64,000 nucleotides of DNA from Nevskia soli DSM 19509 (GTDB lineage Bacteria > Pseudomonadota > Gammaproteobacteria > Nevskiales > Nevskiaceae): the NCBI RefSeq assembly GCF_000711955.1, contig NZ_JONR01000018.1:59941-123940 (forward strand), written 5' to 3'. Below are positions 58,008 through 64,000 of this stretch, piece by piece. Under the pieces are notes generated by a model. That model worked only from the letters and a program-made list of their open reading frames with translations. It did no database searches and had not been told where the DNA came from. The translations under genes and the position numbers were made by a program. The first letter of the stretch is position 1; each line of letters starts with the position of its first letter.

Positions 58008-58123
58008 ATGAGACTCTACGTTCACCTCATTGTGGGAGATCATCCTGTCTCATGGATGCGCCGACTCGCGACGCTAGGATCCCCACGCTACGCGCGGGGC
58101 CCCTCCACGCTGCTCGCGACGCA
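58008..58123 (+). repeat. Intergenic repeat family element, copy 3 (tandem)
   Basis: Second 116-bp unit of the mltG–tmk tandem; ends two bases before the tmk ATG. Related to the hisC–tyrA element at 22363–22481. Confidence 0.85.
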
Positions 58124-58125
58124 CC

Positions 58126-58749
58126 ATGATTAAGCGCGGCCGTCTCATCGTGCTGGAGGGGGGCGAGGGCGCCGGCAAGTCCACGCATGCGCGCGGCATC
58201 AGGGCCTGGCTGGAACAGCAGGGCCGTGAAGTGGTGCAGACGCGTGAACCGGGCGGTTCGCCGCTGGCCGAGGCGATCCGCGGCGTGGTGCTGGGCGACT
58301 GGTTGGAAGGCATCGACGCGACCACCGAGCTGCTGCTGATCTTCGCCGCGCGGGCGGCGCATTTGCATGCCCTGATCCGCCCGGCGCTGGAGCAGGGCAA
58401 GGACGTGGTTTGCGACCGCTTCGTCGACGCCAGCTACGCCTATCAGGGGGCTGCCCGCGGTCTGGGAAGCGACACCATTGCCGCCTTGGAACGACTGACC
58501 CTGGGCGAGCTGCGGCCGGACCTGGTGCTGCTGCTGGACATCGATCCGCAGGAAGGCCTCAAGCGCGCCAAGCGCCGCGGCGATGAAAACCGCTTCGAGG
58601 CGGAAACCCTGGAATTCATGGGCAAGGTGCGCGCGGAATATCTGCGTCGCGCGCGGGCCGAGCCGGCGCGCTACGCGGTGATCGACGCGGCGCGGCCGCA
58701 GGCGCAGGTCGCTGCCGACCTGCGCCGTGAACTGGAGGCGCGGCTGTGA
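58126..58749 (+). CDS. tmk: Thymidylate kinase
   Basis: A 207-residue P-loop kinase making dTDP. LEGGEGAGKSTHARGI, the DRF-type motif in VCDRFVDASYAYQGA, and a lid with RAKRRGDENRFE. No Shine-Dalgarno precedes ATG 58126 because the repeat abuts it. Overlaps holB by four bases. Confidence 0.97.
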   Translation: MIKRGRLIVLEGGEGAGKSTHARGIRAWLEQQGREVVQTREPGGSPLAEAIRGVVLGDWLEGIDATTELLLIFAARAAHLHALIRPALEQGKDVVCDRFVDASYAYQGAARGLGSDTIAALERLTLGELRPDLVLLLDIDPQEGLKRAKRRGDENRFEAETLEFMGKVRAEYLRRARAEPARYAVIDAARPQAQVAADLRRELEARL

Positions 58750-59729
58750 GCGAGCCCCTGCAACTGCTGCCCTGGCAGGCGCCGATGTGGCGCCTGGCGG
58801 CCCAGGCCATCGAACAGGATCGGCTCGGCCATGCGCTGCTGCTGAGCGGTTTGCGCGGCACCGGCAAGCGCGTCTTCGCGCGCGTCCTGGCGGCGGCGCT
58901 TTGGTGCAAGACGCCGCTGGCGGAACGCCTGCCATGCGGGCGCTGCGACGATTGCCGGCAGGTGCTGTCCGAAGCGCATCCGGGTTATACCGCCCTGCGC
59001 GTGGAGGAGGACAAGCGCGACATTTCCATCGAGGCGGTACGCATCCTGTGCGAACGCATGGGCATGACCAGCCACGACGGCCGCTCCAAGGTAGCCATCG
59101 TCGACCCGGCCGACTCGCTCAATCGCAACGGCGTCAACGCCTTGCTCAAGACCATCGAGGAGCCGCCGCCGCGCAGCCACCTGCTGCTGGTCTCGGAACG
59201 CCCGCTGGCGCTGCCGGCGACCCTGCGCAGCCGCTGCCAGCAGATGCGCTTCGCCATCCCCGCGCGCGCGGAAGCGCTCAACTGGCTGGCGCAGTCCGGG
59301 GCCGCCGCCCCGGCGGAAGCCGCCCTGGCCCTCGATGCCGCACACGGGGCCCCCGTGCTGGCGCTGCAACTACTGCAGGACAAGAGCCTGGAATTGCAGC
59401 AAAGCTGGCGCGCGGCCCTGCTGGACCTGGCGGCTGGCCGCACCGACCCGCTGAAAGCGGCGACCACGGTGGGCGAGGCGCAGGCTCCGGCGTTCCTGCG
59501 CTGGCTTTATGGCTGGCTGCTGGACCTGTTGCGCGCCGGGCTGGTGCCGGGCGGCGCCGCCGACATCGAGGCGCTGGCCCGGACCCTGCCGCGCCATGCG
59601 CTCGACCGCTATGTTTCCGAAGTGCAGGAAAACCTGCGCCGGCTCGAGTTCAACGCCAAGGCCCAGATGGTGCTGGAAGCCGTTCTGATCCGCTGGCGCG
59701 CGCTGGTTGCGCTGGGGCAGCGGAGTTAG
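58746..59729 (+). CDS. holB: DNA polymerase III subunit delta prime
   Basis: A 327-residue clamp-loader subunit. Modified P-loop LLSGLRGTGKRVFARVL, zinc Cys cluster CGRCDDCRQV, and the sensor-like region NGVNALLKTIEEPPPRSHLL. Conserved tmk–holB–pilZ order. Confidence 0.95.
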   Translation: MSEPLQLLPWQAPMWRLAAQAIEQDRLGHALLLSGLRGTGKRVFARVLAAALWCKTPLAERLPCGRCDDCRQVLSEAHPGYTALRVEEDKRDISIEAVRILCERMGMTSHDGRSKVAIVDPADSLNRNGVNALLKTIEEPPPRSHLLLVSERPLALPATLRSRCQQMRFAIPARAEALNWLAQSGAAAPAEAALALDAAHGAPVLALQLLQDKSLELQQSWRAALLDLAAGRTDPLKAATTVGEAQAPAFLRWLYGWLLDLLRAGLVPGGAADIEALARTLPRHALDRYVSEVQENLRRLEFNAKAQMVLEAVLIRWRALVALGQRS

Positions 59730-59767
59730 CCAGAATGCGGCCGGGGAATAAGGGACAATAGGGATAT

Positions 59768-60124
59768 ATGAGCACCATGGGCCGTCCCGGCGCCGCGCCG
59801 GGCATGCTGACGCTGAACATCAAGGACAAGAGCGCCTTGTACGCGTCCTATATGCCGTTCATCAAGAACGGCGGCCTGTTCATTCCCACCAACAAGCAGT
59901 ACCGGCTGGGCGACGAGGTGTTCCTGCTGCTGACCCTGATGGATGGCGCCGAGCGCCTGCCGGTGGCGGGGAAGGTAGTGTGGCTGACGCCGCGCGGAGC
60001 CCAGGGCAAGCGCCAGCAGGGCATCGGCGTGCAGTTCAGCAGCCAGGATGGCGGCGAAACGCAGAAGAAGATCGACACCTACCTGGCCGGCGTGGTCGCG
60101 GACCGGCCCACGCACACCATGTAG
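59768..60124 (+). CDS. pilZ: PilZ domain protein of type IV pilus assembly
   Basis: A 118-residue protein with the PilZ fold (KNGGLFIPTNKQYRLGDEV, GVQFSSQDGGETQ). As in the PilZ founder protein, the RXXXR c-di-GMP motif is absent. It supports pilus biogenesis with PilB and FimX. The usual downstream tatD is absent here. Confidence 0.9.
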   Translation: MSTMGRPGAAPGMLTLNIKDKSALYASYMPFIKNGGLFIPTNKQYRLGDEVFLLLTLMDGAERLPVAGKVVWLTPRGAQGKRQQGIGVQFSSQDGGETQKKIDTYLAGVVADRPTHTM

Positions 60125-60151
60125 GCGGCCGCAGCCGGCACCGTTGCCGGC

Positions 60152-61192
60152 TCAGTTTTTCGCCGGCAGGCCGTTTTCCAGCGAGTAGGCCTCGAAGCCC
60201 TTTTCACTCAGCACGAATACCGCCACCGAGCTGCGGCGGCCGGTGTCGCAGACCGCGATATAGGTCATGGCCGGGTCGAGTTGCGCCAGCTTCATGCGCA
60301 GCATGTAGAGCGGGATATTGATGCTGTCCGGCAAGTGGGCGCGCTGGTATTCGCTGGGCAGTCGCACATCGAGCCACCTGGCCTTGCCGGCCGCCACCAG
60401 CTTCTGCGCCTCCTCGAAGGCGGTCTTGCGTGCGATGGGGTCGTTCAGCAGGGTGCGGAAATCCTGCTTGGACAGGCGCATTAGCCGGCCGCGGGTCAGC
60501 ATGGTGACCGTGGCGTTGCGTTCGGCGTCGGCGATCAGCGATTCCTCGCCGAAGCAGGAGCCGGAATCCAGTTCGGCCAGGCGCATCGGCTTCTGGTTCG
60601 GCGCCTCGCGCGTCACGATGCAGCGGCCTTCCATGATGACGTAGAAAAAATCGCCGGGTTCGCCCTGGCGCACCACCACCTGGCCCGGATCGGCCCGCAT
60701 CTCCTGCATGCGCATGAACATGGCCTGCAGGTTGGACGGCGGCACCAGCTGGAACACGCGCATCTGCAACAGCTTGGTCATCCAGTCGCCGTCGTTCTTG
60801 CCCCCACTGGTGAGTTCGCCGACTTCGAAGCGGCCGCTCTGGTCCCAGGTCAGCATCACGTCGAGCAGGCTGGCGTCCACCGCCAGGTAGCGGGTTTCGC
60901 GCAGGCAGCGCGCCGATACCTTGCGCGGCGACTGGTGGGCGATGCGGTGGAACGAGCTCGGCTCGCCGGCGCGGACCACCGCCAGCCCCTTGCCCGTCGC
61001 ATCCTCCAATTGCACTTCCCCGGCGACCAGGAACATCGCGGCCTCTGCCGCGTCGCCGATCCTGAACAGGTATTCACCAGCCTTCGCCTCCACCAGCGTG
61101 GATTTGCGCGCCAGGTTCTGCTGGCTTTCAGGCCTCAGGGCATTGAGAGGGATGTAATTGACAAAGAGTGCGGGGTCGACCGCAGCATCCAT
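60152..61192 (-). CDS. Double cNMP-binding domain protein with C-terminal rhodanese domain
   Basis: A 346-residue protein. Two cyclic-nucleotide domains (about 15–130 and 155–265; the second with GSCFGEESLIADAERNATVT) lead to a rhodanese domain (265–346) with RWLDVRLPSEYQRAHLPDSI and active-site Cys in YIAVCDTGRRS. No DNA-binding domain is seen, so it is not a Crp-type regulator. It may couple cyclic-nucleotide level to sulfur transfer or to a protein phosphatase-like role. Stand-alone gene. Confidence 0.86.
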   Translation of the reverse strand: MDAAVDPALFVNYIPLNALRPESQQNLARKSTLVEAKAGEYLFRIGDAAEAAMFLVAGEVQLEDATGKGLAVVRAGEPSSFHRIAHQSPRKVSARCLRETRYLAVDASLLDVMLTWDQSGRFEVGELTSGGKNDGDWMTKLLQMRVFQLVPPSNLQAMFMRMQEMRADPGQVVVRQGEPGDFFYVIMEGRCIVTREAPNQKPMRLAELDSGSCFGEESLIADAERNATVTMLTRGRLMRLSKQDFRTLLNDPIARKTAFEEAQKLVAAGKARWLDVRLPSEYQRAHLPDSINIPLYMLRMKLAQLDPAMTYIAVCDTGRRSSVAVFVLSEKGFEAYSLENGLPAKN

Positions 61193-61273
61193 AAACAGCT
61201 CCGGCTTTTTTTACGGCGTCGGTATACATGAACACCTTATCACGGCCCGGCGCGGCTTTTTTTGCCGGCGGAC

Positions 61274-61387
61274 ATGGATTTGCGCCGTAGCGCACAACTG
61301 CTCGGGGTGAAAACGGAAGATGTGGTCGATTGCAAACGCCAGGACGAGAGAGTTCGTCGCGGCAATCCGCGTATTCCTATTCTATAA
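61274..61387 (+). CDS. Possible small protein (37 residues)
   Basis: ATG 61274 to TAA 61385–61387. The protein reads DLRRSAQLLGVKTEDVVDCK then a basic tail. LLGV-EDVV resembles short bacterial proteins that I cannot place. No Shine-Dalgarno and no homologue recalled; it may be a remnant. Downstream, 61380–61436 is very AT-rich for this genome and holds nothing else I can support. Confidence 0.25.
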   Translation: MDLRRSAQLLGVKTEDVVDCKRQDERVRRGNPRIPIL

Positions 61388-61429
61388 ATTACTTTAATTT
61401 TTAATTTTATTTCTTTGATTTAATTTAAA

Positions 61430-62227
61430 TTAACTGAATCGAAATCCGGAAATCATGCCACCCAATATCCGGTCGCTGAATATACGCCGCCCCCGATCCC
61501 GGCCTGCCGCGCCGGCCACCACCATCAACGGCAGCAGATGCTCCTCCCGCGGATGGGCGATCCGCGCTCCGGGCGCCTGACTCCAGGCCGCGAGTTTTTC
61601 GTCGCGCAGGGCGGGCGCGGCGGCCACCGCTTCACCCAGCCAGGCATCGAACTGATCCGATGCGCCGCCTGGTCCGGCGCCGATCCCGCGCATATTGTGG
61701 TAGCTCATGCCGCTGCCCACGATCAGCACACCTTCCTCCCGCAAGGGCTGCAAGGCCTGTCCGGCCCGGATGTGGGCGGCTGGGTCGAGGCCACTGCATA
61801 GCGAAAGCTGCACCACCGGAATATTCGCCTCGGGATAGATCAGCTTGAACGGGATGAAGACGCCATGGTCGAAACCTCTTCGGGCATCCTGCGATGCATG
61901 CATTCCGGCCCCCTGAAGCAAGGTCTGCACCCGCTTCGCCAGCGCTGGCGAACCCGGCGCCGGGTAGGTGAGGCGGTAGGTATGCTCCGGAAAGCCGTAG
62001 TAGTCGTAGATCAGTTCCGGATTGCTGCCGGACGTGACCTTGAAATCGGCTTCCTCCCAGTGGGCGGAAATGACCAGGATCGCTTTTGGCGCGGGCCCGA
62101 TCGATGCACCCAGTTGCCGCAGCCAGTCACCCATCCGGTTCCAGGTATCGGCCGGGTTCCATTCCATGAAGAAGCAGGGGCCACCGCCATGCGGGATGTA
62201 CAGGGTCGGAAATTTCTGCGAAGTCAT
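61430..62227 (-). CDS. DODA-type extradiol ring-opening dioxygenase family protein
   Basis: A 265-residue class III extradiol dioxygenase (LigB fold). LYIPHGGGPCFFME and ILVISAHWEE carry the likely metal-binding His; DHGVFIPFKLIYPEA and SGMSYHNMR are other family motifs. Members open 4,5-DOPA-like catechols with Fe(II) or Zn(II). Substrate not predictable. Divergent from the next gene with a 66-bp spacer. Confidence 0.86.
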   Translation of the reverse strand: MTSQKFPTLYIPHGGGPCFFMEWNPADTWNRMGDWLRQLGASIGPAPKAILVISAHWEEADFKVTSGSNPELIYDYYGFPEHTYRLTYPAPGSPALAKRVQTLLQGAGMHASQDARRGFDHGVFIPFKLIYPEANIPVVQLSLCSGLDPAAHIRAGQALQPLREEGVLIVGSGMSYHNMRGIGAGPGGASDQFDAWLGEAVAAAPALRDEKLAAWSQAPGARIAHPREEHLLPLMVVAGAAGRDRGRRIFSDRILGGMISGFRFS

Positions 62228-62293
62228 AGAAAGGACATCCCGGGGCCGTGATTGGCTTAAGCTGGCGGTGACTCATTGTCCGTTCAAGCCTGC

Positions 62294-63085
62294 ATGCCGC
62301 AAATAACCCACACGAAAGACGAAGCCGCAGGCTTGCTCAAGCTGCTGACCCTGAACACCCACAAGGGCTTCACTTCATTCAATCGGCGCTTCGTGCTGCA
62401 CGAGCTGCGCGAGGCCGTGCGTGGCGTGGCGGCCGACATCGTATTCCTGCAGGAAGTGATCGGAGCTCACCATGGCCATGCGGCGCGGCACGCCAACTGG
62501 CCGGCGGAGCCGCAGTACCAGTTCCTGGCTGAATCGATCTGGGGCAGCGTGGCCTACGGCTGCAACGCGGTCTACCAGCATGGCGATCACGGCAATGCCA
62601 TCCTGTCCCGCTATCCGATCAAGCACTACCGCAATCATGACATCTCGTCGAGCCGGATGGAGCGGCGTGGCATCCTGCATAGCGTGATCGATGCGCCGCA
62701 GGGGCAGGAGATCCATGTCATCTGTACGCATCTCAGTCTGCGGGAGGCGCATCGCCAGCGGCAGTTCCAGCAGCTCTGCGGCGTCATCGCCAGCGAGGTG
62801 CCGCCACAAGCCACCCTGTTCGTGGCCGGCGACTTCAATGACTGGCGGGGGCGGGCGCACCCGATCTTGCTGCGCGAAGCCGGGCTACGGGAAGCATTCA
62901 TCGAAGCTGGCGGACAGGCCGCGGCTTCGTTCCCGGCGCGCTGGCCGATGCTGCAACTCGACCGGATCTACTTCAGGAATGCCGGGGTACTGCGTTGCGA
63001 GGTGCTGCGGTCGAATCCGTGGTCCAGGCTTTCGGATCATCTGCCCCTGTATGCGGAGGCGTGGCCAATGTTGCCTGCACCCTGA
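62294..63085 (+). CDS. Endonuclease/exonuclease/phosphatase-fold protein
   Basis: A 263-residue DNase I-like protein. Motifs in order: LTLNTHKGF, DIVFLQEVIG (metal Glu), THLSLREAHRQRQ (His), AGDFNDW (Asp/Asn) and SDHLPLYAE (catalytic Asp-His). Family includes phosphodiesterases and nucleases; target unknown. ATG 62294 is preferred to TTG 62276. Confidence 0.88.
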   Translation: MPQITHTKDEAAGLLKLLTLNTHKGFTSFNRRFVLHELREAVRGVAADIVFLQEVIGAHHGHAARHANWPAEPQYQFLAESIWGSVAYGCNAVYQHGDHGNAILSRYPIKHYRNHDISSSRMERRGILHSVIDAPQGQEIHVICTHLSLREAHRQRQFQQLCGVIASEVPPQATLFVAGDFNDWRGRAHPILLREAGLREAFIEAGGQAAASFPARWPMLQLDRIYFRNAGVLRCEVLRSNPWSRLSDHLPLYAEAWPMLPAP

Positions 63086-63109
63086 TCGGGTAAACGCGGC
63101 TTCGGGGTC

Positions 63110-63480
63110 GGGGACCTGATTCGCGCGCGGATCATGCAAGGCCTGGCAACAGGGCTGGCGGTAAGCGGCGTTGGCGCCGGCATGATCGATCTGAACAAGG
63201 AGCGGGGTGCCAAGGCGGTGGCGCCGGCCTTTGGCACCGCAAGGGGCGGCATTCTCGCGGGCCTGCTGGTGCAATACCTGCCGCCACCCAGACGGGTTAC
63301 GCCGTGCTCGGCGTGATGTTTGTCCTGCAAGGCATTGCTGTGGCCCTCCGGTACCGGGTGTGCTGGCCTCGCTCAAGCCCCCCGGTTCAAATTGCCCGCC
63401 GCGACGCGTGGGCCGCTATCGCCTCCTATCTGTCCGTGGGGGTAATCGCCGCCGGTTCGAATTGAATGCACTCGTGCTGT
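63110..63480 (+). pseudogene. Decayed MFS transporter fragment
   Basis: Pieces of one MFS transporter appear in different frames: ARIMQGLATGLAVSGVGAGM and ERGAKAVAPAFGT, then TGYAVLGVMFVLQGIAVAL, PGVLASLK, and WAAIASYLSVGVIAAGSN. At least two frameshifts separate them and the N- and C-terminal ends are missing. Nothing here encodes an intact protein. Confidence 0.75.
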
Positions 63481-63608
63481 TCCAGGTCGGACAGCCCCCT
63501 GCGGCGTACCGGCATGTTTTCAGATAGGCCAGGCTGGCAACCAACACGCGCGCGGCGTCTTCGAGCAGCCGATTGGTCGTTTCAATCAGATCGGTATCGC
63601 GATGAAGC

Positions 63609-64000
63609 CTAAGCCGGGCTGTAGGCGCCTCCGGCGGCCGTCGAACGCGGACGCGCGCTTGCGGGGGCGATGGGCTGCGACAATGCCGGATAGTCCACGT
63701 AGCCGGCGGAGCCGCCCTTGTAAAAGGTCTTTTGGTCGTAAGGCGACAGAGCATGGCCCTTGCACAGGCGATCGACCAGATCCGGGTTGGAGATGAAAGG
63801 CTTTCCGAATGCGATCAGATCACCGCAATTCGCCTTGAGCGCCGCCTCCGCGCGGGCTTCGTCGAAACCGCCGCACAGGATCAGCGTGCGTTTGAACGAT
63901 TCGCGCAAGCGGCGCAGCAAGGGGCTGTCGGCGTCATGGATCCAGTGGCCGTCCTGATCGTTCAGATGCAGGTACGCAGTGCCGAGCAGGTTGAGCTGTT
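63609..64000 (-). CDS. Old Yellow Enzyme family oxidoreductase (C-terminal part)
   Basis: The C-terminal 129 residues of an FMN-dependent alkene reductase (NemA/OYE-like); the rest lies beyond base 64000. Motifs: SFKRTLILCGGFDEARAEA, DLIAFGKPFISNPDLVDRL and YKGGSAGYVDYP. The reading frame is open through the window edge. Region 63481–63608 holds no gene I can support. Confidence 0.88.
   Translation of the reverse strand, partial: QLNLLGTAYLHLNDQDGHWIHDADSPLLRRLRESFKRTLILCGGFDEARAEAALKANCGDLIAFGKPFISNPDLVDRLCKGHALSPYDQKTFYKGGSAGYVDYPALSQPIAPASARPRSTAAGGAYSPA

Noticed and set aside
57892..58123. Repeat pair considered as a CRISPR remnant
   Set aside because: Units are 116 bp, contiguous without spacers, and no cas gene is present.
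61193..61273. Terminator in GGCGCGGCTTTTTTTGCC
   Set aside because: T run lies inside the possible stem rather than after it; no convincing fold by eye.
63416..63754. Minus-strand open frame overlapping the OYE C-terminus and the MFS pseudogene
   Set aside because: Overlaps the recognisable OYE frame; no start signal or known domain.

Overview
This 64 kb window is a GC-rich, densely coded chromosomal segment from a gammaproteobacterium. The strongest taxonomic cues are the order gyrA–serC–serA–pheA–hisC–tyrA–aroA–cmk–rpsA–ihfB–lapA–lapB (Pseudomonas/Xanthomonad-like), the pabB–pabC–mltG–tmk–holB–pilZ block after fabD–fabG–acpP–fabF, and a type II secretion pseudopilin operon beside a rhombosortase. 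A Nevskiales/Solimonadaceae-like bacterium is my best guess. That is inference, because there is no rRNA in the window.

Layout. (1) 1–6.5 kb is an accessory redox locus. A minus-strand operon encodes a FAD reductase fused to two cyclic-nucleotide domains and four 4Fe-4S clusters, a two-heme membrane cytochrome b, and an FHA-anchored multiheme cytochrome c that runs off the window edge. A multiheme cytochrome c is divergent from it on the plus strand. The divergent promoter lies between 26-bp inverted repeats that end on a start codon on each side. (2) 6.6–14.1 kb holds an SRPBCC protein, an unknown protein, and a SPFH / DUF4178 / membrane aminopropyltransferase / Tat-exported FAD oxidoreductase cluster. 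(3) 14.3–29.3 kb is the housekeeping supra-operon for gyrase, serine and aromatic amino acids, CMP kinase, ribosomal protein S1, IHF and LapAB. (4) 29.4–44.6 kb has bepA, cvpA–purF, a lipoprotein, a SAM-II-like riboswitch with a terminator ahead of metZ, a Nudix and a MazG-like hydrolase, degV, a ParA ATPase, ppnP, aconitase, a serine hydrolase and mnmA–nudJ. (5) 44.6–51.2 kb is gspG–gspN on the minus strand, without gspC–F, with a divergent rhombosortase. (6) 51.3–60.1 kb covers fatty acid synthesis, folate precursor synthesis, MltG, Tmk, HolB and PilZ. (7) 60.1–64 kb has a cNMP/rhodanese protein, an extradiol dioxygenase-like protein, an endonuclease/exonuclease/phosphatase-fold protein, a decayed MFS transporter and the C-terminal end of an Old Yellow Enzyme.

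How it works together. The 1–6.5 kb locus reads as a transmembrane electron path: NAD(P)H, FAD, iron–sulfur clusters, two hemes b across the membrane, then periplasmic hemes c. Possible signal inputs sit at both cytoplasmic ends. The core operons are conventional, but several junctions carry inserted intergenic repeats. No tRNA, rRNA, CRISPR array, IS transposase or phage gene was seen.
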